The notes: generated from the sequence alone by a model not told the origin. DNA of 10,227 bases from Clostridiales bacterium (GCA_018374355.1 JAHAFI010000054.1:1-10227); one strand, 5' to 3'; counted from the first letter of the stretch, positions 1-6,118 are shown. Program-made: numbers and translations.

Positions 1-21
1 CTGTTAATTCTTAATACCTTC

Positions 22-50
22 AAAAAAAGTTGCCTGTTATAGACAGCTTA
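22..50 (-). terminator. Weak possible terminator of the leftward gene
   Basis: On the minus strand a short CTGT/ACAG hairpin (46-43 with 37-34) precedes a run of seven T (28-22). The stem is only 4 bp, with a mismatch at its base. The T-run is convincing but the hairpin is not. Confidence 0.25.
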
Positions 51-93
51 GTGAAGTGCGTCCATTTATGGCTGACCTCTACTTTCTTTCACA

Positions 94-366
94 CTAATCT
101 CCTTCCTTTCGGCTGTCCTTTTCTGAAATCTCTTTTTTATCCTCCGGCTTTCCGAAATCATAGTCCCGGTTTCTGTCTTTCAGATACCGGTAAACTAATA
201 CGAAAGCGTATAGGAGCACCGGTATGGCAATGGTGCAGAAAAGAGAGGCTTTAAACCACCCTTCTGCATTGGGGTTTCCCGAAAGGGCAAAAAACAGTGT
301 GGAGCCGTACAGGGCGAGAAGCAGCAGTACCCCCGCCATTGCAAGGATTCGTTGCATTTTTTTCAT
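94..366 (-). CDS. Small two-helix membrane protein of unknown function
   Basis: This is a 90-residue hypothetical protein encoded leftward. Two hydrophobic segments are clear, about residues 8-29 and 38-60. A charged tail follows (residues 61-90, rich in Lys, Asp and Glu), so both ends probably face the cytoplasm, with the hydrophilic tail there. There is no catalytic motif. Similar tiny two-helix proteins are common as hypotheticals in Lachnospiraceae, but I cannot name a function. The start at 366 is chosen because a GAAGGG-like site lies about 11 bases upstream; an in-frame ATG three codons later is a weaker alternative. A minus-strand promoter (443-471) fits a monocistronic unit. The gene is convergent with nothing visible on the left edge. 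Confidence 0.75.
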   Translation of the reverse strand: MKKMQRILAMAGVLLLLALYGSTLFFALSGNPNAEGWFKASLFCTIAIPVLLYAFVLVYRYLKDRNRDYDFGKPEDKKEISEKDSRKEGD

Positions 367-442
367 GATGTATGTTTCCCTTCTTTGATTGTTATAATGA
401 TTGAGGTTATTCCCGCAGGAAATCTCTGAACAGTTACTAATT

Positions 443-471
443 ATTATACAGAAAACCTTCCGAAATACAAG
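443..471 (-). promoter_or_regulatory. Promoter for the small membrane protein gene
   Basis: Read on the minus strand there is a perfect -10 TATAAT (448 to 443). A TTGTAT-like -35 lies at 470-465 with a 16-base spacer. The 12-mer GTAACTGTTCAG follows five bases after the -10 (437 to 426) and recurs exactly at the HAD gene promoter. The -35 is weak, so the call rests mainly on the -10 and its position 77 bases before the start codon. Confidence 0.5.
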
Positions 472-517
472 AGTGGCTCACTTCATTTCCATATAAAACC
501 CTTTCCCGACAGATTAC

Positions 518-547
518 TTTACAGAATCAAAAGAAATCTGTTACAAT
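518..547 (+). promoter_or_regulatory. Promoter for trmO
   Basis: TTTACA (518-523) and TACAAT (542-547) are separated by 18 bases, each one mismatch from the sigma-A consensus. They lie 27 bases before the trmO start, leaving a short leader that carries the GAGG ribosome binding site at 561-564. Confidence 0.55.
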
Positions 548-574
548 GGCAGAAAAAGATGAGGTACACATACA

Positions 575-1285
575 ATGGAAAAAAATGATATAAATGCACC
601 AAATGAAAGAAAGATAAAGCCAATCGCCCATATAAGCAGTGATTTTCCGGAGAAATTCGGGATTCCCCGGCAAAGCGGGCTGGTTCCTTCCCTGCAGGCT
701 ACGGTTGTTTTTCAGCCGGAATACCGAAACCCGGAGGCGCTTCGCGGTCTGGAAGAATTTTCCCATATCTGGCTGATCTGGGAGTTTTCCGAATCGATTC
801 TGGAAGATTGGTCTCCCACGGTGAGGCCGCCGCGGCTGGGGGGAAATGTACGGAAGGGAGTATTTGCCACCCGTTCCCCGTTTCGCCCCAATCCCATCGG
901 GCTGTCCTGTGTCCGGCTGGAAGCTGTCCGTTGGGACACCCCTCAGGGAGCGGTTCTTCAGGTTTCCGGGGCCGATCTGATGGACGGAACCCCGATTTAT
1001 GATATCAAACCGTATATTCCCATGGCAGACTGTCATCCGGAAGCGCTGGGAGGATTTTCCGATGTCCACAAAGATGACCGTCTGCAGGTAACCATTCCTG
1101 AACAGTGGAAGGCAGTCATCCCCCGCAAACATCTGGAGGCGCTTTTGGGGGTTTTGGAAAATGATCCCCGGCCTGCCTATCAGCGGGATCCGGAGCGGGT
1201 TTACGGACTGCTGTTTGGAGGAATGGAGATCAAATTTACGGTGCGGGGAGAGCATTTGGAAGTCTGCAGTGTGGAAATGATGTAA
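575..1285 (+). CDS. trmO: tRNA (N6-threonylcarbamoyladenosine(37)-N6)-methyltransferase TrmO
   Basis: The product is a SAM-dependent methyltransferase of the TsaA/UPF0066 beta-barrel family. Characterised members methylate N6 of t6A37 in ACU/ACC-reading tRNA-Thr in the cytoplasm, tuning decoding. At 236 residues it is close to the size of E. coli TrmO. Family signatures are visible: an Arg/Pro-rich stretch and ATRSPFRPNPIGLS around residues 84-111, then GADLMDGTPIYDIKPYIP around 132-149. The C-terminal DPRPAYQ...YGL element (197-212) is the conserved tail of full-length TrmO rather than the short TsaA form. A GAGG site lies 10 bases upstream of the ATG. The gene appears monocistronic, with its own promoter and an 82-base A/T-rich gap to the next operon. 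Family assignment is firm; methylation of this tRNA here is inferred from homologues. Confidence 0.93.
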   Translation: MEKNDINAPNERKIKPIAHISSDFPEKFGIPRQSGLVPSLQATVVFQPEYRNPEALRGLEEFSHIWLIWEFSESILEDWSPTVRPPRLGGNVRKGVFATRSPFRPNPIGLSCVRLEAVRWDTPQGAVLQVSGADLMDGTPIYDIKPYIPMADCHPEALGGFSDVHKDDRLQVTIPEQWKAVIPRKHLEALLGVLENDPRPAYQRDPERVYGLLFGGMEIKFTVRGEHLEVCSVEMM

Positions 1286-1313
1286 CTTTTATAATTTTTT
1301 TAGATTCGTTTAA

Positions 1314-1342
1314 TTGTTTTTTTTACCCCGAAGGGCTAAAGT
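1314..1342 (+). promoter_or_regulatory. Possible promoter of the flavodoxin-DUF5685-DnaJ operon
   Basis: TTGTTT (1314-1319) and TAAAGT (1337-1342) are spaced by 17 bases and lie 25 bases before the first start codon. Both boxes are imperfect. The surrounding T-rich tract (1296-1324) would favour an upstream-element effect. A CCCcgaaGGG mini-hairpin sits in the spacer. The call is tentative. Confidence 0.3.
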
Positions 1343-1367
1343 ATAGAGAAGAAAGGGTGAGAAAACA

Positions 1368-1880
1368 ATGCTGAAATACAAAGTAGTTTACACAAGCCGC
1401 ACCGGGAATACGGAAATGCTGGCAGCCTCCATTTACCGGGCATTGCCGGAGCATGGAAAGGATATCGAGGCGCTGACAGAAGAAACAGGCTGGGATGATG
1501 CGGAAACGTATCTGGTGGGCTTCTGGACGGATCAGGGAAGCTGTCAGCCGGAGACGAAGGCGTTTTTGAAAAAACTGAAGGGGAAAAAGGTGCTCCTTTT
1601 CGGTACCTGTGGAGCCGGACCCAGTCAGGAGTATTATGGACAGATCGAGCAGCGGGTGAGAGAGGAGCTTCCTTCCGACTGCGGGTATCTGGGCTGTTAT
1701 CTCTGTCAGGGAAAGATGCCTATGGCTGTCAGAGAGAAATACCAGCAGATGCTGGCAGGTGAAAAAAAGAAAAAAGCTATGGCGGAAAATATGATCAAAA
1801 ATTTCGACCGGGCGCTTCTGCATCCGGACAGGGAGGATTGCAGCCGGGCTGTTGAATTTGTAAGGAGAATGTGCAGATGA
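1368..1880 (+). CDS. Flavodoxin-fold protein (BilS-like subgroup possible)
   Basis: This 170-residue flavodoxin-domain protein probably binds FMN and carries electrons in the cytoplasm. The phosphate-binding loop TSRTGNT is at residues 9-15, directly after the first beta strand. GFWTDQGSC (51-59) and FGTCGAGPSQEYY (78-90) match the other two flavin-loop regions of a subgroup of anaerobe flavodoxin-like proteins. That subgroup includes BilS, the partner of the bilirubin reductase BilR, as I remember it. No reductase lies next to it, so a bilirubin role is not supported. Extra cysteines (59, 81, 105, 110, 113, 158, 169) are more than a classical flavodoxin needs. AAAGGGTGAG lies a few bases before the ATG. 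It is the first gene of a four-gene operon and overlaps the next gene through ATGA. Confidence 0.82.
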   Translation: MLKYKVVYTSRTGNTEMLAASIYRALPEHGKDIEALTEETGWDDAETYLVGFWTDQGSCQPETKAFLKKLKGKKVLLFGTCGAGPSQEYYGQIEQRVREELPSDCGYLGCYLCQGKMPMAVREKYQQMLAGEKKKKAMAENMIKNFDRALLHPDREDCSRAVEFVRRMCR

Positions 1881-2278
1881 ATCGTTTTAGAGAAAAAATG
1901 GCAAAATTTATGCAGGGACGTTATGGAATCGATGATTTTGGGAGATTCTTATCAGGAGCGCTTTTGATATTGATTCTGTTGTCCGTGCTGTTTCGCAGTG
2001 CTATCTTGAACTGGCTGGTGCTGGCAGGGCTGGTTTACTGTTATTACCGGATGTTTTCCCGGAATATTTCCCGCAGGTATGGGGAAAACCAGAAATTTCT
2101 CAATCTGAAGCGTAAGTTTTTTGCGAAGAAAAATCAGGGATTTGGAAGAAGCGGCGATCCGACAAAACGTGTGTTCAAATGTCCCACCTGCGGACAGAAG
2201 GTGAGGGTTCCAAAAGGAAAGGGGAAGATTTCCATTCACTGTCCCAAATGCAGTACGGATTTTATCAAGAGAAGTTAA
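1877..2278 (+). CDS. Membrane protein with C-terminal zinc ribbon
   Basis: This 133-residue protein has two adjacent hydrophobic segments (about residues 24-38 and 42-58). A basic linker follows (59-98), then a C-terminal four-cysteine zinc ribbon: CPTC at 102-105 and CPKC at 122-125, separated by a basic GKGK hairpin. The likely form is a membrane hairpin displaying a zinc-binding knob in the cytoplasm. Nothing catalytic is visible. The ATG at 1877 is preferred because it overlaps the upstream stop as ATGA and has AAGGAG nine bases before it. An in-frame GTG at 1871 is too close to that site. Position two in the flavodoxin-DUF5685-DnaJ operon suggests a shared process, perhaps membrane-protein or metal/cofactor maturation, but that is inference. 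Confidence 0.8.
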   Translation: MNRFREKMAKFMQGRYGIDDFGRFLSGALLILILLSVLFRSAILNWLVLAGLVYCYYRMFSRNISRRYGENQKFLNLKRKFFAKKNQGFGRSGDPTKRVFKCPTCGQKVRVPKGKGKISIHCPKCSTDFIKRS

Positions 2279-2296
2279 GAAGTAGGAGAGAAGCGT

Positions 2297-3127
2297 ATGT
2301 TCGGATATGTAACCACCAATATGGAAGAAATGAAAATCAAGGATTACCGGAAATATCATGCATTTTACTGCGGAATCTGTCAGGACCTGAAGGAATTTCA
2401 CGGGCAGCCGTCCAGAATCACTCTGACCTATGATATGACATTTCTGGCGGTGCTTTTGACCGGACTGTATGAAAAAGAACCGGAGGTGGAAAAGCATTAC
2501 TGCGGGATGCATCCGTTCAAAAAGCATCTCTGCTACAGGAATGAGATGACGGCCTATGCGGCGGATATGAATGTGCTTTTGAGCTATTACAATCTGCTGG
2601 ATGACTGGATTGATGAGAAAAAGCCCATTCCCCTTGCCATGGCAAGAACGCTGCGAAAGGATGTAAAGAGGCTGCGGGAGCGCTATCCCAGACAGGCCAA
2701 GGCGATACAGCGATACCTGAAACGGCTGAGGGTCTGTGAGGAGCAAAAAAGCAGGGATCTGGACCGGGCTTCCGGGTATACCGGGGAGCTGATGGCAGAG
2801 ATTTTCGTGTGGAAAAAGGATGAGTGGGAAGAAACCATGAAGAAGATTGGTTTCTTTATGGGGAAATTTATTTATCTGATGGATGCCTATGAAGATGTGG
2901 AGAAAGACCGGAAGAAGGGGAATTACAATCCTTGGGAAGGAATTGCCGGTGAAAAGGATTTTCATCAGCGTGCAGGGCAGATTCTGACCATGATTGCGGC
3001 AGAGTGCTCCAGAAATTTTGAATATCTTCCGATTCTGGAATATGTGGACATTTTGCGGAATATATTGTATTCTGGTATCTGGACGAAATACGATAAACTG
3101 ATGAAGCAAATTGAGGAGAAAAAGTAA
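2297..3127 (+). CDS. DUF5685-like protein with twin Asp-rich motifs
   Basis: The 276-residue protein resembles the DUF5685 family, whose function is unknown to me. The N-terminus has a CGIC pair (Cys25, Cys28), and Cys69 and Cys79 follow around a His-rich stretch, so a four-Cys metal site is possible. Two acidic motifs stand out on predicted helices: LLDDWIDE (100-107) and DAYEDVEKDRKKGNYNP (196-212). The second resembles the second Asp-rich motif of squalene/phytoene synthases (RD-x-x-ED-x-x-x-G-x-x-Y-x-P), so a class I prenyl-synthase-like helical fold is conceivable. No transmembrane segment or signal peptide is obvious. AGGAGAG lies six bases before the ATG. The stop codon overlaps the start of the J-domain gene (TAATG), implying translational coupling and a joint function. 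Family call good; any activity is unproven. Confidence 0.8.
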   Translation: MFGYVTTNMEEMKIKDYRKYHAFYCGICQDLKEFHGQPSRITLTYDMTFLAVLLTGLYEKEPEVEKHYCGMHPFKKHLCYRNEMTAYAADMNVLLSYYNLLDDWIDEKKPIPLAMARTLRKDVKRLRERYPRQAKAIQRYLKRLRVCEEQKSRDLDRASGYTGELMAEIFVWKKDEWEETMKKIGFFMGKFIYLMDAYEDVEKDRKKGNYNPWEGIAGEKDFHQRAGQILTMIAAECSRNFEYLPILEYVDILRNILYSGIWTKYDKLMKQIEEKK

Positions 3128-3759
3128 TGTTGGACCCATACAGTGTCCTGGGGGTGTCCCGTGATGCCAGCATGGACGAGATTAAAAAAGCATACCGGAC
3201 ATTGAGCAGAAAGTACCACCCGGATGCAAATATCAACAATCCAAATAAAGAGAGTGCAGAAGAAAAATTCAAACAGGTGCAGCAGGCATATGACCAGATT
3301 GTCAAGGAGCGGGAGCGGGGAACCTCGCAGGACTCTTGGTATGGTTACGGAGGCTTTGGAGCCGGATCGGGCAGCGCCCAGACCGGGGAAGACCAAAGAT
3401 CCATGGAGATGCGTGCTGCAGCCAACTATATCAATGCGGCGCATTACCGTGAGGCCCTGAACGTTCTGAATAATATCCGGGAGAGAAACGGGGAGTGGTA
3501 TTTCTATCACGCCATGGCAAATGCGGGAGCCGGCAATACTGCCAACGCTTTAGAGGATGCAAGACGGGCGGTGGAGATGGAGCCCTCCAATATGCAGTAC
3601 CAGAGGCTGTATCAGCAGCTTCAGTCCGGTGGCCAGTGGTACCGGAATATGGGAAACGGCTACGGATATGAACGCCCCGGAAACGGAATGGGAAATTGCT
3701 GCTGCCAGTGCCTGTGCATGAATATGCTGTGCCCGGGCTGCTGCTGCGTTCCCTGTTAG
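3127..3759 (+). CDS. J-domain co-chaperone with TPR-like repeats and Cys-rich tail
   Basis: The 210-residue protein starts with a J domain (residues 2-64) carrying the HPD tripeptide at 31-33, the signature that stimulates the Hsp70 (DnaK) ATPase. A Gly/Ser/Tyr-rich linker follows (65-90). Then comes an Ala-rich helical region (94-166) that reads as one or two TPR-like pairs (YREALNVLNNI, then ANALEDARRAVEMEPSN). The last 20 residues (191-210) contain ten cysteines in CCC, CxC and CxxC arrangements. It lacks the central zinc fingers and the client-binding beta domains of canonical DnaJ, so it is a specialised class III J protein. GAGGAG lies eight bases upstream; the start overlaps the preceding stop by one base. 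The tail could bind metal, be lipidated or form disulfides. J-domain call secure, client unknown. Confidence 0.92.
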   Translation: MLDPYSVLGVSRDASMDEIKKAYRTLSRKYHPDANINNPNKESAEEKFKQVQQAYDQIVKERERGTSQDSWYGYGGFGAGSGSAQTGEDQRSMEMRAAANYINAAHYREALNVLNNIRERNGEWYFYHAMANAGAGNTANALEDARRAVEMEPSNMQYQRLYQQLQSGGQWYRNMGNGYGYERPGNGMGNCCCQCLCMNMLCPGCCCVPC

Positions 3760-3790
3760 ACTGTGATTTGGCGCACGTATGTCTCAGGAC

Positions 3791-3851
3791 TGACTTGTAT
3801 TTGCAAGTCAACACCTCACGGAATATTACCAGTGAACAGCAACACTGTAAT
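3791..3851. repeat. Two stem-loops after the J-protein gene
   Basis: TGACTTG (3791-3797) and CAAGTCA (3804-3810) form a perfect 7-bp hairpin with a 6-base loop. ATTACCAGTG (3825-3834) and CACTGTAAT (3843-3851) form a second stem with one bulged C. Neither is followed by a T-run, so they are not ordinary terminators. They may stabilise the 3' end of the operon message or be protein-binding dyads. The rest of 3760-3881 holds nothing I recognise. Confidence 0.35.
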
Positions 3852-3881
3852 ACCACTGCATCATAAAAAAGCGGATTTTGC

Positions 3882-3910
3882 TTGACACTCAAAATATGAA
3901 TGGGTATACT
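3882..3910 (+). promoter_or_regulatory. Strong promoter of the NSS transporter gene
   Basis: A perfect -35 TTGACA (3882-3887), a 17-base spacer and a near-perfect -10 TATACT (3905-3910) give one of the best sigma-A promoters in the window. Transcription should start near 3916-3918, leaving about 130 bases of leader before the coding start at 4047. Confidence 0.8.
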
Positions 3911-3933
3911 GGATTCATATCAGCGATGAATCC
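3894..3933. promoter_or_regulatory. Overlapping dyads (ATGAAT half-sites) across the NSS promoter
   Basis: Three copies of an ATGAAT/ATTCAT half-site alternate in orientation. ATATGAAT (3894-3901) pairs with ATTCATAT (3913-3920), and GGATTCAT (3911-3918) pairs with ATGAATCC (3926-3933) around a 7-base centre. They span the -10 and the start point, the expected place for a repressor operator. The identity of a regulator is unknown; the AraC remnant downstream is too damaged to assume it binds here. Confidence 0.45.
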
Positions 3934-3955
3934 GGGCAGTCAGAAAGAAGGATAC

Positions 3956-3991
3956 AAAAGGCGGCCTTTTGAAGGAAGGTCTCCTTTTTTT
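3956..3991 (+). terminator. Possible attenuator in the NSS leader
   Basis: Within the leader, AAAAGG (3956-3961) pairs with CCTTTT (3965-3970), and AAGGA (3972-3976) pairs with TCCTT (3982-3986). The second stem runs into seven T (3985-3991). AAAAGG can alternatively pair with CCTTTT at 3983-3988, so two exclusive folds exist. The stems are short. It could be a premature terminator controlling read-through into the transporter, but no known riboswitch core or T-box motif is visible upstream. Confidence 0.35.
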
Positions 3992-4046
3992 GTACATGAA
4001 ACCGGATGCCGGAAAATCGCAAAAAAGAATGAGGGAGAAAGAAAGT

Positions 4047-5426
4047 ATGCAGGAAAGAGAAAAACTGAAATCCCGTCTGGGATTCATTCTGATTTCGGCG
4101 GGCTGCGCCATCGGAATCGGAAACGTATGGAAGTTCCCTTATATGGCCGGACAGGGCGGGGGCGGAGCATTTGTTCTGTTCTATGTTCTGTTTCTGGTGA
4201 TTCTGGGACTTCCGATCATGAGTATGGAGTTTGCAGTTGGGCGTGCCAGCCAGAAAAGCCCGGTAAAGGCGTATCAGGCGCTGGAGAAGAAGGGGCAGAA
4301 GTGGCATATCCACGGATATATCACCCTAATCGGCTGTTATCTGCTGATGATGTTTTACACAACGGTTGCAGGGTGGATGCTTCATTATTTCTATCTGACC
4401 GCCACCGGAAAATTTGTAGGAAAAGATTCCAAACAGGTAACGGCGGTATTCTCAGAGATGCTGGGACAGCCGGGGGTGATGACCTTCTGGATGATTCTGG
4501 TAGTTGTAGTGGGAATCATTATTTGCTCCGTGGGCCTTCAAAATGGTCTGGAAAGAATCACAAAGGGAATGATGATCGCCCTTCTTGCCATTATGGTGAT
4601 TCTGGCAGTGAACAGCTTCACTATGGAAGGGGCAAAAGAGGGTCTGAGCTTTTATCTGATCCCTGATTTCCAGAGAATGAAGGAAGTGGGAGTGATCAGC
4701 ACGATCGTAGGCGCTATGAACCAGTCCTTCTTCACACTGAGTCTCGGCATCGGCGCTATGGCAATCTTCGGAAGCTATATCGGCAAGGAGAGAACCCTGT
4801 TGGGAGAATCCATTAACATTGCGATTCTGGACACCTTCGTTGCTATTACTTCCGGTCTGATTATTTTCCCGGCATGTTTTACCTTCGGCGTAGACCAGAC
4901 TTCAGGCCCAAGCCTGATTTTCATGACGCTGCCGAATATTTTCAACAACATTCCGCTGGGAAGACTGTGGGGAAGCCTGTTCTTCATATTCATGGCGTTT
5001 GCGGCGTTCTCTACCGTACTGGCAGTATTTGAAAATATCATCTGCTGCGGAATGGAGCTGACCGGATGGAGCAGAAAAAAATCCAGTCTCATCAACCTTG
5101 TGGCGATCATTCTTCTGTCCATGCCTTGCGTATTGGGATACAATCTCTGGGCATCGGACGTATTCGCACCCTTTGGGGGAACGATCATGGATCTGGAAGA
5201 TTTTCTGGTAAGTAATATCCTTCTGCCACTTGGCTCTCTGGTTTACCTGCTGTTTTGTGTAACCAGATACGGCTGGGGATGGAAGAACTTCAAGAAGGAA
5301 GCCAATACGGGAAAAGGCGTGAAATTTCAGGATTGGATGCGGATTTATTTCACCTATATCCTGCCTCTGATCGTTTTGTTTATTTTTGCTTTCGGAATTT
5401 ACGATAAATTCTTTGCAAAAAAATAA
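4047..5426 (+). CDS. Sodium-dependent transporter, NSS (SNF) family
   Basis: This is a 459-residue secondary transporter of the neurotransmitter:sodium symporter family. It probably imports an amino acid or related amine with Na+ across the cytoplasmic membrane. The first helix has the family signature GIGNVWKFPY (residues 23-32) followed by the Gly-rich GQGGGGAF loop. Asn26 corresponds to the Na+-site Asn27 of LeuT. The Ser/Thr-containing helix-8 segment AAFSTVLAVFE is present. Hydrophobic segments and length suit the short 11-helix bacterial type such as MhsT. Lys29 stands where LeuT has gate Arg30. The start at 4047 is chosen because the family signature follows at the usual distance and a GAGGGAG site precedes it; an upstream in-frame ATG at 3969 lies inside the leader hairpins. 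Substrate cannot be read from sequence. Confidence 0.92.
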   Translation: MQEREKLKSRLGFILISAGCAIGIGNVWKFPYMAGQGGGGAFVLFYVLFLVILGLPIMSMEFAVGRASQKSPVKAYQALEKKGQKWHIHGYITLIGCYLLMMFYTTVAGWMLHYFYLTATGKFVGKDSKQVTAVFSEMLGQPGVMTFWMILVVVVGIIICSVGLQNGLERITKGMMIALLAIMVILAVNSFTMEGAKEGLSFYLIPDFQRMKEVGVISTIVGAMNQSFFTLSLGIGAMAIFGSYIGKERTLLGESINIAILDTFVAITSGLIIFPACFTFGVDQTSGPSLIFMTLPNIFNNIPLGRLWGSLFFIFMAFAAFSTVLAVFENIICCGMELTGWSRKKSSLINLVAIILLSMPCVLGYNLWASDVFAPFGGTIMDLEDFLVSNILLPLGSLVYLLFCVTRYGWGWKNFKKEANTGKGVKFQDWMRIYFTYILPLIVLFIFAFGIYDKFFAKK

Positions 5427-5455
5427 AACCAAAGATATACAATATTTCCCACATC

Positions 5456-5719
5456 ATGGACCAACTATCTGGGAGTGGAGGATATGTGTGCATTGGTGGA
5501 ACAATTGAAGCAGAAGGGGAGTACCGGCATACGGGAAAAAGATTTTCCGAGCTTTTGAACCAGATCAGGATCCAGAAGGCAAAGGAGCTTTTAAAGGAGC
5601 CGTCTTTGCGGGTCTGCGATGTGTCAGAGGCTGTGGGATTTCTGGATGTGGCTCATTTTTCCAGAGTATTTAAAAAGCAGACATCCTGCTCGTCGAAGGA
5701 ATATAGAAATCAATTGTAA
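5456..5719 (+). pseudogene. 3' remnant of an AraC-family regulator
   Basis: An 87-codon frame ends in a recognisable AraC-type DNA-binding domain. From about residue 26 (TGKRFSELLNQIRIQKAKELL) through the second helix-turn-helix (VCDVSEAVGFLDVAHFSRVFKK) to KEYRNQL it aligns with the last 60 residues of such proteins. The first helix-turn-helix and the whole sensor or receiver part are missing. The 25 residues before the homology do not fit. In another frame, 5427 to about 5542 stays open and reads NYLGVEDMCALVEQLKQKG, possibly an earlier linker piece joined by a frameshift. The usual TGMSPKEYR ending is changed to TSCSSKEYR, a sign of relaxed selection. It may once have been a regulator linked to the transporter. 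A short functional protein is unlikely, since half the DNA-binding domain is absent. Confidence 0.75.
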
Positions 5720-5765
5720 AAATAAGCGCTGTACCGGTTCTGAAAATGGTACGGCGCTTATTTTT
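5718..5765 (+). terminator. Strong, potentially bidirectional terminator
   Basis: AAAAATAAGCGC (5718-5729) pairs perfectly with GCGCTTATTTTT (5754-5765). A T-G wobble and a further GTACC/GGTAC (5731-5735 with 5748-5752) extend the stem to 18 pairs around a 12-base loop. The A-tract and T-tract at the two ends allow termination in either direction. It starts inside the stop codon of the AraC remnant and probably ends transporter transcription. Confidence 0.85.
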
Positions 5766-5771
5766 AACAGT

Positions 5772-5811
5772 AAAAAACCCCGCATCCACCGGGTCAGCAG
5801 CGGGTGCGGGG
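5772..5811 (-). terminator. Minus-strand terminator-like hairpin
   Basis: CCCCGCATCC (5778-5787) pairs with GGGTGCGGGG (5802-5811), 10 bp with one wobble. Six A precede it on the plus strand, giving a T6 tail only when read leftward. It therefore looks like the end of a transcript coming from the right, although no leftward gene is present there. Confidence 0.55.
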
Positions 5812-6118
5812 CATAAAGGGGAGGATAAGTATTTCTCTTTTCTTTCGTAGTCTGCTGCCGGAAAGGGGGGATCTCCGGCTCCGCTTTTCTTTAGAGCCAA
5901 TGAAAAGCGTCACGCTGTTGTGTCATCTCTCCATCGACTATCTATAGTATGGGCGGGAAAAAGAAGTTTATACAAATAAAAGTAAAATGTTTGAAAAAAT
6001 TACGAAGAAAGATTTTACAGAGCAAGTCTTGTGCTGAAAAGAAAAAGGAATTATAATGTAACTGTTCAGGAAACTGCTCAAAACGAGAAATATATAAAGA
6101 ACAGCGGGAGGAACAGGA
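5812..6118. other. Gene-free stretch; possible minus-strand small RNA
   Basis: I find no convincing coding frame between the terminators and the HAD start at 6119. Two overlapping hairpins are present: GGCTC/GAGCC (5877-5881 with 5894-5898) and CGCTTTTC/GAAAAGCG (5882-5889 with 5902-5909). They interleave and exclude one another. With the leftward terminator at 5772-5811, this is compatible with a small minus-strand RNA of roughly 140-170 bases beginning near 5940, where CATACTATAG offers a weak -10. The right part (5950-6118) is A-rich and carries the HAD promoter. Confidence 0.35.
6029..6057 (+). promoter_or_regulatory. Promoter of the HAD-PLC unit
   Basis: A perfect -10 TATAAT (6052-6057) is preceded after 17 bases by a weak -35, TTGTGC (6029-6034). 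The 12-mer GTAACTGTTCAG (6058-6069) abuts the -10, as also found near the promoter at 443-471. The start codon lies 61 bases downstream. Confidence 0.55.

Noticed and set aside
527..1255. A 242-codon open frame on the minus strand
   Set aside because: It lies opposite trmO, which has clear family motifs; the antisense product shows no recognisable domain and is a shadow of trmO codon usage.
1368..1880. Confident naming of the flavodoxin as BilS
   Set aside because: The flavin-loop motifs look similar, but no bilirubin reductase BilR lies nearby and the subgroup assignment is from memory.
1952..3139. A 395-codon open frame on the minus strand
   Set aside because: It runs antisense through the zinc-ribbon and DUF5685-like genes, has no ribosome binding site or family motif, and is explained by the high-GC third positions of the plus-strand genes.
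3969..4046. An earlier ATG for the NSS transporter
   Set aside because: It would place 26 non-homologous residues before the protein and overlaps the leader hairpin and T-run. The ATG at 4047 has a good ribosome binding site and gives the expected family length.
3911..4046. T-box or known riboswitch in the NSS leader
   Set aside because: No T-box GGTGG-type sequence, specifier loop or recognised riboswitch core is present, and the leader is too short for a T-box.
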